From Streptomyces sp. NBC_01233 (lineage in GTDB: Bacteria > Actinomycetota > Actinomycetes > Streptomycetales > Streptomycetaceae): a DNA stretch of 64,000 nucleotides. A program made the translations under genes and the position numbers. The stretch spans positions 1,054,001 through 1,118,000 of the forward strand of contig NZ_CP108514.1 in the NCBI RefSeq assembly GCF_035989305.1, given 5' to 3'. Below are positions 32,406 through 41,854 of the stretch, in pieces. Below the pieces are notes generated by a model. That model worked only from the letters and a program-made list of their open reading frames with translations, was not told the origin of the DNA and did not search any database. The number at the start of each line of letters is the position of its first letter. Within the stretch, counting starts at the first letter, position 1.

Positions 32406-35309
32406 TCAGTCCATCCGGAGGTCGACAGCCAACCTGCACAGGGCCGCCCGGTCGGACCGCCCGGTCTTGTGGATCAGGCTCGCCAGGTGTTTCTCCACCG
32501 TGCGCGGCGAGATGGAGAGCCGCCGGGCGATGTCCTGGTTGCCCGGCCGTTCGACCAGCAGTTCGAAGACCTCGTACTCGCGCGGGGTGACGCCATGCGC
32601 CCGCAGCTCCGCGGGTATCCGGTCCCGCCCGCCGCGCCGCTGCGCCACCCTCGCACCGGCCTGCCGGATCATCGCCCGGCAGGCCCCCACCACCGGCGGC
32701 ACGTCGAGGTCGTGGAAGTGCTCCTCGGCTATCCGCAGCCACCCCACCGGGTCGCCCCAGCCGTCCGCCAGCGCCGCCTCCGCGAGCAGCCGCAGGCCCA
32801 GGTGATGGCCGGTCGGGAACAGCTCGGCGCTCTGCCGCGCCGTGCGGACGACGTCCATCGCCTCCTCCGTCCGCCCCTCGCGGCCCAGCAGCACCGCATC
32901 GGCGAGCAGCAGGAATTGCCGGTTCCAGGCCAGTTCGGCCGCCGGGGTGGCCGCCACAACGGCGTACTCGGCCCGGCCCGCCGTGCCCGCCAGCACGGCC
33001 AGCAGCGGGCCGAGACCGTACCGGCCGCTCAGGTAGTACATGCTCGGATGCTCGTCCTCCCAGGCCACCGCGGCGGCCAACTCGGCCGTCGCCAGCGTCC
33101 GGTCCTCCTCCAGCAGCGCGCAGAAGGCCCGGCACAGGCCGAGCAGGACGGGCGTCAGGAAGGACTCCGAACCGTCGGCCCGGGCGAAGGTCAGCAGGTC
33201 GCGCTCCATCTCCCGGCGGCGGCCCCGGTGCGCGGCGAGCGTCGCCGAGGTGAGCAGCAGGTACCGGTGCGTCCCGAGGTTGCGCATCCGCGCGCTGGCG
33301 TCGAGGCAGCGGTCGATGATCTCGCGAGCCGTCCCGGGATCTCCCCGCAGGACGGAGTTCATCGCCAGCAGGCCCTCCACCCGCTGGGTCAGCACGATCG
33401 CGCCCAACTCCCTTGCGGCGTCCCTGGCCTGTTCGAGCCTGCGGGCGTCGCCGGTCCGCATGAAGGCGTTCCCACCCAGCCGCATCAGCGCCTCCACCCG
33501 CCAGACCGGCAGGGCGTGCTGCTCGGCCACCGCCAGCATCCGCTCCAGGCAGGCGTCCGCCGCGTCGAAGCCGCGTTCGCGCGCCAGTAGTGCCAGCAAC
33601 TGCCAGGCCTGACAGGCCACCACCGGGAGTTTCTGGCGCTCCGCCACCTCGGCCGCCTCGCGGGCGAGCCGTTCGGTGTCCGCCGGCCGCCCACCCTGGC
33701 CGGGGAGCAGTGCGAGGTGTGCCTCGACCACGGCGAGTTCGGCGGTCTGTTCCGGCCGGCCGGAGTCGCCGAGCAGCGCCTTGGCGGCGGCCACCTGACG
33801 GATGGTGTCCGCACTGCGCTCGGCGATCACGGCCACCCAGGCCAGCCGGGTGTGCAGGGCGCCGCCGCGCTCTCTGCCGAGGGCCGCCGTGCCGAGCTGC
33901 GGCAGGGTGGCGACCAGGGCGAAGGCCCGGTCGAGCTGGCCGAATTCGGCGAGGGCGTAGAGCAGCGACTCGGTGATTTCCGTCCGGGCCGGCCCGGTGG
34001 CGAGTTCGTAACCGCGCTCCAGCAGCAGGACGGCGGTGCCAGAGGCTCCGCCGGCCAGCGCCCGACGGCCGGCCTCTGCGTAGAGCAGCGCCGCAGCGGC
34101 GGGGTCGCCGCCCGCGACGAGCAGCCCCGCGACCAGCCGGCACCGATCGTCGGAGAGCGCCGGGTCGGCCGCCTGCAGCCCGGCCGCGGCCCGCCGCGCG
34201 ATGGCGGCCCGCTCGGCCGGGGAGATCCCGGCCAGCAGTGCCTGGGCGGTGAGGGCGTGCCGGAAGACGTACTCGTCGGCCGCCGAGGCGTCCGGGAGCA
34301 CGAAGTTGGCCCGGGCCGCGACGTGCAGCTGGTCGAGCAGCGCCCGGTCACCGTGCCCGGTGACGAGCTGCAGGGTGGAGAGCGTGAACCGGGCGCCCAA
34401 GGCCGCTGCGAACAGCAGAAGTTCACGGGTCTGCGGGTCGAGCAGGTCGAGGCGGTGCCCATAGCCCTGGACGACCGTCGCGGGGACCGTCCCGGTCAGG
34501 TCACCGACCACCACCCAGGTCCCCTGCTCGCAGAGCGCCCCGGAGCGGACCATCTCGGCGAGTAACTCCTCGATCAGGTAAGGGTTTCCGTCGGCCCACC
34601 GGACAAGCCGGTCGACCACCGCGGCAGGCACGCGCTGATCCGGCACACCGAGGCAGCCGGCCGCGATCGCCCGGGCCTCCGGCTCGTCGAGCGGCCGGAG
34701 GGCGACGACCGAGGCGGCCCGCCGCCGCTCGGCCGCACGGGCCAGATCGAGCGCGGGCCCGGGGTCCGGCCGCAGGGTGGCCACCAGCAGCACGGGCTGC
34801 CCGGCCAGATTGTCCATCAGGTACTCGACCACGGCGACGGTCTCGGAGTCCGCGTCGTGCAGGTCCTCCAGAAGCAGGACGCAGCCCGCCTCCCGGCCGA
34901 GCACGGTCAGCAGCCGCAGCAGTGCCTCGGCGAGTTCGACCACACTCTCGGGGGAGTCCGGGTACGCAGGATTCCGCCATTCGGGAATCAGCCGAGCCAA
35001 CGCCAGCCGGTACGGCACGAGTTCCAGGTCCGCCGGGACGCCGCTGGTCCGGAACCGCGAGTGCAGCGCCTCGGCGAGCGGACGGAACGGGGTGCCCGCA
35101 CCGGCCGAACTGCCACGACCGCGCAGGACCGGCAGACCCATACCGGCGGCCTGGTCGGCACAGTCGCCGACCAGTCGGGATTTCCCCATCCCGGCCTCGC
35201 CCAACAGGAAAACCGTGTGGCCGCCCGCTCGCTGAAGTTCCGTCAGAGTTCTGTAGAACAGTGCGAGTTCGGCGTCCCGGCCGATGGTGACCGGCGAAGT
35301 GGTACGCAT
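32406..35309 (-). CDS. LAL-family LuxR transcriptional regulator (large ATP-binding)
   Basis: Predicted 967 aa, ATG at 35309. N-terminal AAA/STAND ATPase: Walker A GEAGMGKSRL near residue 38, Walker B VLLLEDLHDAD near 150. The long middle region is helical and Ala/Leu-rich. C-terminal LuxR HTH: TPREYEVFELLVERPGNQDI and RRLSISPRTVEKHLASL. LALs are usually pathway-specific activators. It is the only intact regulator between the NRPS set and the LanM locus, so it could control either. Same strand as the LanM operon and 271 bases downstream of it. Confidence 0.93.
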   Translation of the reverse strand: MRTTSPVTIGRDAELALFYRTLTELQRAGGHTVFLLGEAGMGKSRLVGDCADQAAGMGLPVLRGRGSSAGAGTPFRPLAEALHSRFRTSGVPADLELVPYRLALARLIPEWRNPAYPDSPESVVELAEALLRLLTVLGREAGCVLLLEDLHDADSETVAVVEYLMDNLAGQPVLLVATLRPDPGPALDLARAAERRRAASVVALRPLDEPEARAIAAGCLGVPDQRVPAAVVDRLVRWADGNPYLIEELLAEMVRSGALCEQGTWVVVGDLTGTVPATVVQGYGHRLDLLDPQTRELLLFAAALGARFTLSTLQLVTGHGDRALLDQLHVAARANFVLPDASAADEYVFRHALTAQALLAGISPAERAAIARRAAAGLQAADPALSDDRCRLVAGLLVAGGDPAAAALLYAEAGRRALAGGASGTAVLLLERGYELATGPARTEITESLLYALAEFGQLDRAFALVATLPQLGTAALGRERGGALHTRLAWVAVIAERSADTIRQVAAAKALLGDSGRPEQTAELAVVEAHLALLPGQGGRPADTERLAREAAEVAERQKLPVVACQAWQLLALLARERGFDAADACLERMLAVAEQHALPVWRVEALMRLGGNAFMRTGDARRLEQARDAARELGAIVLTQRVEGLLAMNSVLRGDPGTAREIIDRCLDASARMRNLGTHRYLLLTSATLAAHRGRRREMERDLLTFARADGSESFLTPVLLGLCRAFCALLEEDRTLATAELAAAVAWEDEHPSMYYLSGRYGLGPLLAVLAGTAGRAEYAVVAATPAAELAWNRQFLLLADAVLLGREGRTEEAMDVVRTARQSAELFPTGHHLGLRLLAEAALADGWGDPVGWLRIAEEHFHDLDVPPVVGACRAMIRQAGARVAQRRGGRDRIPAELRAHGVTPREYEVFELLVERPGNQDIARRLSISPRTVEKHLASLIHKTGRSDRAALCRLAVDLRMD

Positions 35310-35580
35310 ATCTGCAGGTTACTGGATCATCCCGACGAATCGACAGCCTGCGAATCCGGCCACCTCGGCGCAACCGCACGGGCATCGCGACGGCACCATC
35401 CAGCAGCATGTCCAACAGAGGACCCGGCACCGCGCAACGGGCGCGCCGGCTCCCCTACCTCCCCACCCATATGGTTCTGCCACAACGGCTTCACCGGGCC
35501 GACCACAATTCACCGGCTCGTCGTCGGCCGGTCACCGGCGGACCTGCCAAGTCGGCCACCACCAGGCCTGTCGCTCCTGA
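35310..35580. other. Gap between lanA-like gene and LAL regulator
   Basis: It must hold the LAL promoter on the - strand, but no clear boxes or hairpin were found. A GTG-started, Cys-rich open frame (35319-35513, - strand) has no ribosome site and is not called. Confidence 0.4.
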
Positions 35581-35793
35581 TTACCGGCGCTCCTCGTCGG
35601 GCACCACGGTAATGGACACGGTCGGCCACGGGTCGTGCGAGAGCCCGACACTCTGGTGCGCGCCCAGCAGGCCGGAACGGCGCCCGAGACCGCCGCCCGC
35701 GCGCAACCTGATCTCACCGGCCGGGTGATCAACTGCGGTGCCAGACCGCGTGCCCAGCTGCTTCCACGACTGCACCAGATCGTTGGCATTCAT
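35581..35793 (-). CDS. Candidate lanthipeptide precursor without Cys (mersacidin-like leader)
   Basis: Predicted 70 aa; ATG at 35793 overlaps the LanM stop as ATGA, so it is translated from the same message. The N-terminus (MNANDLVQSWK, then an Arg at 16 and HPAGEIRL around 24-31) has the layout of mersacidin/lichenicidin-type leaders, followed by a GGG stretch. The C-terminal half has Ser/Thr (SVGLSHDPWPTVSITVV) but no Cys anywhere, so lanthionine rings cannot form within it. It may be a decayed precursor, a dehydrated-only product, or a partner peptide. Family assignment rests on leader resemblance and context only. Confidence 0.62.
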   Translation of the reverse strand: MNANDLVQSWKQLGTRSGTAVDHPAGEIRLRAGGGLGRRSGLLGAHQSVGLSHDPWPTVSITVVPDEERR

Positions 35794-38700
35794 GATGACA
35801 GGAGGTCTTCCTTTCCGGAGGGTTGCGCCGTCGGAACCGACGGACGTTCAGAGGTCGGCGGCCGCAGGAGCAGCGCCGAAGCTGTGAGGTCTGCGAAGCC
35901 GAGCCGCAGCAGGCCGTGGCCGATCCCGGCGAGGCCGGTCAACAGGCCCGGGGTGGGCAGGGCGGCAGGCGTGCCGCAGCGGGGACCGTGCCGGTCGAGA
36001 GCCTCCAGCAGAGCACCGGTCCGGCGGGCCAGCGCCCGGCTGACCTCGGGGCCGGGCGCGGCGCCGAGCAGTTCGAGGATGCCGAGTTCACCGTGGCAGA
36101 GGCTGTGACCGGGCAGCGGGCCCGCCGAGGCGACCAGCCGGACGGCGTCCCCGACGGCCCCGGCCAACGCGGGGTCCGCCATCGCGGCCGGGCTTTCGGC
36201 CAGCGCCAGCGCGACACCCGGCAGGCCCTCGCACCACGACAGCCCGGACACCCCCTCGGCCCGCGCCGCCGCCGACGCCGCCGTCCCCGTCACCGCCGAC
36301 CGCAGTGCAGCCGTGCCGGCCCGCTCGTACCGGGCTCCGCCCCCGGCCGCCGCGAAGCCGAGCAGCGCCCAGCCCACCCCGGCCGCGCCCGCCGCGAAGC
36401 CGGGCGTCGGGGGCAACGGCCGCCCGACCAGCCGGGCCGCGCACACCTCGGCAGCCCGCCGGGCCTCGGCCGCGCCCGTGATCCGGTGCACGGCGAGCAG
36501 CGCGGCCAGGCCGCCGGCGGTGCCGTCGCGGACCCCCTGCGTGTCCTCCGCCTCGGCGGCGGCGACCGTGAGGGCCGTCGCGGGGGCGATCCAGTCACGG
36601 ATCTCGGCATCGTCCAGCTCGGTGGCCACCCGGGCGAGCGCGTAGACGATGCCGCCCAGACCCGCGAAACCCCCCGACCCGACCACGCCGAGCTCCTCGG
36701 GCCGCGCCGCGAGCCGGTCCAGCAGGCGCGGCACCGGCCGCAGCACCTGGCGGGCCGCCTCCGCGTAGCGGGACTCCCCCGTCAGCGTGGCGAGTTCGGC
36801 CAGGAAGAGAGCCGGCCCCGGGTAGCCGCCCGCCAGGTCGGCGCCTGCGGGGCCGACCCGCCAGTACCGGTCGCCGAGCAGTTCGAGCGCGAGCCAGTTC
36901 GTCCGGGCCGGGCCGTGGTGGGCCCGGCCCAGCAGCTGGTCCGCGATGCCCCGGGCGGCGGCGAGCAGCCGGTCACGGGGGGCAACGATCCGCGCCCCTG
37001 GTCCGGCGGCCAACTGCGCAACCGACTCTGCGATCGGCGTACCGGTCCCGTGGGCGGGGGCAGTGGACCGGCTCGCCATCGCCGCCCGGACGATCCACTC
37101 CTGACCGCCGAGGCTGCCAGGGCTGTCGGTGTCGGCCCCGCCCCGGTCCATCGCGCGGAGCCGGTCGGCCACCCGGTCCAGACCGGGGCGTTCAAGGGCG
37201 CCGGGCAGCCGTCGGCCCGTGCCGCTCCACAGGTCCACCGCTGCGGGCCTGGTGGTGAACAGCGGGATGTCGCCCTCCCACAGCTCGGCGATCTCGTCCT
37301 CCAGGACCAGCGGCCAGCCCAGGTCGCCGAGGGCGTCCGTCCCCAACAGCCGCAGGATGGCGTCCCGTTCCGCCGCGTCCCGCAGGACATCGGGGTGGGT
37401 CGACTCGGTCAGCACCATCGCGTACAGCTGGGTGCCCCGCGCCACCACCCGCACCACGTCGTCGGCGAACCGTTGCAACCGGCCCTGCTCCCCCAGCAGT
37501 TCGTCCCGGCCTTCCAGGATCGCGCGCCGCCCGGCGCGGAGCCCGGCGAGCAGCGCCTCAGTGTACGCCTCGGGGTCGGCGTCCACGCCGTCCAGCCGTG
37601 GGCGGTTCGCGGCGCCGCCCAGCGCACCGACCCGCCGGACGAGCCGCATCTCGTCGGTGCCCGCCGCCGCCCAGTCCACCACCTCCACCGGCGACCGGGC
37701 GCCCGGGTCTCCGCCCAGGCCGGAGGCGTCCAGCGCCGTCTCGTCCCCGACCAGCAGATGCGGTAACAGGCCGGTCCGGAGCACCGATCCGGTCAGTACG
37801 AGCGCCGCCGGGTCCTCCTCCGATTCCTCCCCCGCGGCCACCGGCGCCGCCGGGCCGGGCGGGTGGAAGAGGGTCTCGACGTCGACCAGGACGGGCTGGT
37901 CCGCGCACGCGATCAGGTTCTCATAGTGCAGGTCGGTGGCGTCCAGCAGGTGGACCAGGGCGAGCAGCGCGCCCTGGCGGTGGTAGAAGCGCTCCACCTG
38001 CGTGCCCGTTGTGCAAGGCTCGGGGGAGACGTACTCCACCCAGCCGTAGTCGGACCGGTCCAGCAGGGCCAACGTCCGCAGCCCGGGCGTCCCGGGCCGG
38101 GCGTTGAACCAGCTGACCAGCTCGTTGAAGTGCCGGTGCGCGCCGATCGGCCGCGGCTTGTACACCACCCGCGTGCCGTCGGCGAAGCGCAGCACCGCGA
38201 CGCTGCGCCCGCGACGGTGCCCGTCGCCGGCCGTCCGGTCGACCGCGACGAGCGGCCCGGGGTCGGCGCCGTGCAGCAGGGTCGCCACCAGCTCCGCGCG
38301 GTCGGCGCCGAACCGGTCGAGCAGCTCCGCCAGCGCGGCGGCGGAGTTGACACAGCTCTGGGCCAATATCCTGGCGAGTACGGGGTATTCGTTGAACAGC
38401 CCGGTCATTCCCGCCCGAGTCGAGACCGTGCCGAGGAAGGAACGAAAGCGCTCTGACCCTGTGTCGCCCGAGAGCCGCCCGACCACTCTGGCGACATGGA
38501 GTTCCAGGACCAACGTCCGGGCCGCCAGCCGCCCCAACGTCGTGGCGAGCCGGCCCACGAACTCGCGGACGACGGCTGCGAGTTCCACCGGTATGCAGCC
38601 GACCGCCGAAGTCAGCCGCGTTCCGGCCAGCTCGGCGAACGGCGCGAGAACGGCCGCGAACCCACTCGTCCCCGGCAGGTCACCACCCGGCGCGGACGGC

Positions 38701-38807
38701 TGCGCCGACATCCCGGCAAGGGCCGTCTCGGCGAACTCCGCCCACTCCGGCCGCTCCCTGCACGGCAGTTCGGCGGGGTGAAGGCCGCGCACCCACCAGG
38801 CGGACAT
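35790..38807 (-). CDS. lanM: LanM, class II lanthipeptide synthetase
   Basis: Predicted 1,005 aa, a normal LanM length, from ATG 38807 with GAGGTGG upstream; GTG 38849 is an alternative, and the longer open frame is rejected. N-terminal dehydratase domain: ERPEWAEFAETAL near the start, VVYKPRPIGAHRHFNELVSW, HLLDATDLHYENLI and LVDVETLF. C-terminal LanC-type cyclase: GLSWCEGLPGVAL and SLCHGELGILELL carry the Cys/Cys/His zinc ligands, then GIGHGLLRLG. LanM dehydrates Ser/Thr through phosphorylation and then adds Cys thiols. It is followed by a Cys-free LanA-like gene. No lanthipeptide protease-transporter (LanT) is visible nearby. Confidence 0.93.
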   Translation of the reverse strand: MSAWWVRGLHPAELPCRERPEWAEFAETALAGMSAQPSAPGGDLPGTSGFAAVLAPFAELAGTRLTSAVGCIPVELAAVVREFVGRLATTLGRLAARTLVLELHVARVVGRLSGDTGSERFRSFLGTVSTRAGMTGLFNEYPVLARILAQSCVNSAAALAELLDRFGADRAELVATLLHGADPGPLVAVDRTAGDGHRRGRSVAVLRFADGTRVVYKPRPIGAHRHFNELVSWFNARPGTPGLRTLALLDRSDYGWVEYVSPEPCTTGTQVERFYHRQGALLALVHLLDATDLHYENLIACADQPVLVDVETLFHPPGPAAPVAAGEESEEDPAALVLTGSVLRTGLLPHLLVGDETALDASGLGGDPGARSPVEVVDWAAAGTDEMRLVRRVGALGGAANRPRLDGVDADPEAYTEALLAGLRAGRRAILEGRDELLGEQGRLQRFADDVVRVVARGTQLYAMVLTESTHPDVLRDAAERDAILRLLGTDALGDLGWPLVLEDEIAELWEGDIPLFTTRPAAVDLWSGTGRRLPGALERPGLDRVADRLRAMDRGGADTDSPGSLGGQEWIVRAAMASRSTAPAHGTGTPIAESVAQLAAGPGARIVAPRDRLLAAARGIADQLLGRAHHGPARTNWLALELLGDRYWRVGPAGADLAGGYPGPALFLAELATLTGESRYAEAARQVLRPVPRLLDRLAARPEELGVVGSGGFAGLGGIVYALARVATELDDAEIRDWIAPATALTVAAAEAEDTQGVRDGTAGGLAALLAVHRITGAAEARRAAEVCAARLVGRPLPPTPGFAAGAAGVGWALLGFAAAGGGARYERAGTAALRSAVTGTAASAAARAEGVSGLSWCEGLPGVALALAESPAAMADPALAGAVGDAVRLVASAGPLPGHSLCHGELGILELLGAAPGPEVSRALARRTGALLEALDRHGPRCGTPAALPTPGLLTGLAGIGHGLLRLGFADLTASALLLRPPTSERPSVPTAQPSGKEDLLSS

Positions 38808-38994
38808 GACGGAGTCCACCTCGGTTGATGACGCGCTCGTAACGATCACAGCCAGAGAGTGGCAGCCCACAGCCAAGTGCACAAGAGTGGCCTCCAGATA
38901 GCGAGGGCCTCCCCCGGCGGGGGCCACCGCACCCCGCCGATCCCCCGGGCCCCGCCTCCGGACACCGCCCGGGGCGCCGGCCGCACCTCCCCCG

Positions 38995-39560
38995 TCAGCC
39001 CTTTCCCGGTGCCCGGCCGGGGAACAGCCGCCAGAGCGATGGCACACTCCGGGCGGGCCCGGCGGTCAGGAGATGGGCGCGCACCATCCGCACGTCACAC
39101 GGGGCAACACCGAGTTCTTCGACAATTCGGCGAGTGGTCACGTACTCGATGCCCTGCGCGGCCGTCCCCTGCTCCCAACGGTCGTACCCCGCCGCGAAGG
39201 AGTGGGGTGCATACGGCTCGGCAACTCCCGCGAGCGTCCCCACCCCCGCGCCCGTGCCGGCCCCGGCCGCCCGCGCGAGCTCCTCCGCACGGGCGTGCTC
39301 GCGGGCGATCTCGGAGAATCCGCAGACCGCCAGGCTCGCCTCCTCCGCCTCCGCCAGGCTGACGCTGCCCCCGAGTGCCCGCGCCAGTCGGTTCAGCTCC
39401 AACGCGCGGGCCAGCGACAGCCGGTAGACGTTGGAGCTGGCCGCCCCCAGGATGACGGGCTGCGGCGACCAGCAGCGCACTCGCCTCGAACGGGTGCCAG
39501 TCAAATACCCGCTCCACCCCAGTGGTGTGCTCGGCCGTCAGGCAGAACCCCGGGGCGCCC
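38995..39560 (-). pseudogene. DUF1152-type protein relic (frameshifted C-terminal part)
   Basis: On the - strand the stretch TTGVERVFDWHPFEASALLVAAA (39,470-39,545, quoted in part: ERVFDWHPFEAS) is read in one frame. The continuing part (NVYRLSLARALELNRLARAL, AEEASLAVCGFSEIAREHA) is in another frame ending at 38995. Both are typical of the C-terminal half of DUF1152 proteins. About 20 residues are missing at the junction and the N-terminal half is absent, so it is a broken relic. Confidence 0.65.
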
Positions 39561-39568
39561 AGCCGGAG

Positions 39569-39763
39569 CCCACCATCAACGACGAGGCCGACGGAGTCCG
39601 CTTCTTCGTCCGGGAGATCGCCCTTGCCGTCGAGGCCGTCTGTGAGCCGGAGCGTACGTACCTCTACTCGCTCGGCAGCCAGCAGGGCAATGCGCATCTG
39701 CACTGGCACGTCGCCGCTCTGCCGTCCGGCGTCCCTACCCTCAGCAGCAGTTCCACGCTCTGA
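39569..39763 (+). pseudogene. HIT-family hydrolase fragment
   Basis: The segment DEADGVRFFVREIALAVEA and QQGNAHLHWHVAALPSGVP shows the HIT motif (His-X-His-X-His) of nucleotide hydrolases/transferases. Only about 65 residues remain; the N-terminal half is missing and it abuts the DUF1152 relic on the other strand. A remnant, not a working gene. Confidence 0.62.
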
Positions 39764-40762
39764 TGACCAGATTTTGTCGCCTCCCGACAACGCCACAAAC
39801 CGGCCTGCGCGTCGGATCGGCACAAGACCGCGGCTCCGCAGAAGGCCTCCCGTAGCCGCGCCCGTGACGGCCCGAGGGTCTCGGGTGGAGCACCTGGGCC
39901 GGGACCGACTTCTGCTGGGCAGCAGCGCACGCATCGACCCCCCAGCGATCTAACTACTCGTCAGTAAAGTCAGCAAAGGGTCAGCATTCGTCCGACTAAA
40001 GCTGACCACAGCCTGCTTCATATGAGACTCCACCTCAAGGTCGGGAGGCGCTTCCAGAGGCTGAGGTGACTGCCCTCAGACCCCCAGAAACGGAACGACT
40101 GTACGACCCCCCGCACACGGCCCCTCCTCAGGCCATAACCGCAGTTCAGTGCACCCTCCCCCTGGGCTTCAGGCGGGTCACGGGGAGTTCCGGGGCCAGA
40201 ATCGGAGCGCCGTCGTAGCCCTTTACCTCGCCGTATCTCGTCCCGTTCATCCAGTTCTCGCGGGCCTGCGCGATATCCTCTTAGTACTCCTGGCCGACCT
40301 CGCCGCCGGCCGCTCCAGCTTCGGGAGTCCCCGCGAGGACCGCCAGCCCGGCCTGACGCCCCGACAAACGCATCCAGAGTCTTGTCGACTACCCACAACG
40401 ACGGTTTCTGAATGTCCCTGGCACGGTAACGGACAACCATGACCTCAGAGGAGAGACCGCCGAGCCGCCCGCGCGGCCGCCGAGTGGGGCAGAACCGCGA
40501 CCCTTAGGCATCGCGCATTCCCCGCCCGGGGGCTGGGCCGCCCCACCCCTGAGAAATCCGACTGTCCGTCAGCTGGGTCAGCATAGAGTCAGCATTCGTC
40601 TGACTAAACCCGACCACAGCCTGATCTACGTGAGACTCAGCAGCAAGATCCAGAGGTGCCCGCGAGATGGGGCTGACCTTCTCCAAACTTCAGGCAGCGG
40701 AATATCTGATCCCGACCACAGTCATCCTGCGCTTTGCCTCAAAAGAACAGGTCAGCAGGCTC
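39764..40762. other. Gene-free degenerate region
   Basis: About 1 kb without an intact gene; it is less GC-rich than its surroundings in patches (39,955-40,040; 40,560-40,640). It holds copy A and most of copy B of a degenerate duplicated unit described separately. Confidence 0.7.
39960..40265 (-). repeat. Degenerate ~300-bp repeat, copy A
   Basis: Two blocks match copy B at an offset of about 605. The left block is 39960-40050 (cf. 40568-40660) and contains the shared core gtcagcattcgt. The right block is 40203-40262 (cf. 40809-40874). On the - strand both encode related but broken peptides (ESH..QAVV.FS.TNAD..LT.LT and NGT..GE..GYD). The family is unknown. Confidence 0.75.
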
Positions 40763-40876
40763 TCACGCTCCGGTTCGATCGAGGTTGAGGGAAGGCAGGA
40801 GACGGAAGCGGAAGGCGGTCGTAGCCATTGATCTCGCGCCGCAGCGGGTCCCGTTCGTCCCATTTTTGCTCTCGTT
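40568..40876 (-). repeat. Degenerate ~300-bp repeat, copy B
   Basis: Second copy of the unit at 39960-40265. Its right end coincides with the point where the ABC transporter homology is lost, so it probably marks the rearrangement junction. Confidence 0.75.
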
Positions 40877-41833
40877 GAACTCGAACATGATGCGGGTGGC
40901 GCTGGAGTAGTAGGCGAAGGCGACCACGACCGCCTCCACACCGCGGCCGCTGCCGGCGAGCGCGATGGCCAGCAGCAGGCCCAGCGCGTTGGTCAGGACG
41001 GACATCGGCGCGACGATGGTGTCGATGCGCAGGTTGCCGTAGTCCCAGGAACGCAGCGTGAGCCGCCGCGACTCCGCGACCCGCGAGCGGTGTTCGGCGG
41101 CCTCGCGGTCCTCGGCGGCGAACGCCCGGACCGTGTCGATGTTCATCAGGCTGTCGGCGACGTGCCCCGAGACCCGGGCGATCGCCGCCTCCCGCTGGAC
41201 GACGAGCCCCTGGCGGCGTCGGATCAGGGGGGCCACGCACAGCGCCGTCAGGACGATCGGCACCAACAGGGCGACCACGAGCAGTGGTTCGTAGTGCCAC
41301 AGCACCACCGATCCGAAGATCAGCGGTACGAACCTGCCCACGAGCGAGAACGTCAGCGTGTCGACGAACTCCTCGAAGTGCGAGGCGAAGCTCAGCACCC
41401 GCTTGGTCAGGGACCCGGCGAAGTTGTCGTGGAAGAACGCGGCGTCCTTGGCGAACAGCTCGTCCATCCCGGTCACGTACAGCTGCTCGATGCCGCGGGC
41501 GTCGAGTCGGTTGAGGCAGTGCAGTCCGAGGCGCCACAGCCCTTCCGCGAGCAGCAGGACGGCGGCGAAGGCGAAGACGTAAGGCAGCATCGGGCCGATG
41601 TCGAAGCCGGCGCCGGCGCCCGTACCGGTCCCGCCGCCCTCGGCGATGCGTGCGACGAGCTTGGCGACGACCAGCGGCGCGATGTAGTCGATGCCGATGT
41701 TGCCCAGCGCCGGGAGCAGCATCGCGGGAACCGTCAGCCACTTGAGGCGGGCCAGCTCCCGTTCGTAATAACGAAGGGCGAGGAGCACCGGGCCCCTGCC
41801 CGGCGAACCTTTGTGCGATTCAGGCAATTCCAT
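40763..41833 (-). pseudogene. ABC exporter membrane domain, truncated before the ATPase domain
   Basis: The open frame is 356 aa from ATG 41833, but homology to ABC-exporter membrane domains ends at about 40,880 (residue ~318, FAYYSSATRIMFEFNES). The last ~38 residues come from the degenerate repeat copy B. About six hydrophobic segments and the coupling region RVSGHVADSLMNIDTVRAFAAE are visible. There is no Walker A, signature or Walker B. A full exporter half has ~580 aa, so the nucleotide-binding domain is lost. It follows the P450 gene by 21 bases and was probably in its operon. Confidence 0.8.
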
Positions 41834-41854
41834 CCCAACCCTGCTTTGCCGGAC

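Noticed and set aside
35319..35513. Cys-rich 64-codon frame on the - strand beside the LanM locus
   Set aside because: Tempting as a lanthipeptide precursor (nine Cys), but it has a GTG start without a ribosome site, no leader motif, and overlaps the likely LAL promoter. Conservation would be needed.
38808..39047. 80-codon 5' extension of LanM
   Set aside because: The extension is Gly/Arg-rich and unlike LanM N-termini; ATG 38807 with GAGGTGG gives the family length.
40018..40440. 140-codon frame on the - strand in the relic region
   Set aside because: It reads across the degenerate repeat copy A and switches frame relative to the recognisable peptide traces, so it is not a real gene.
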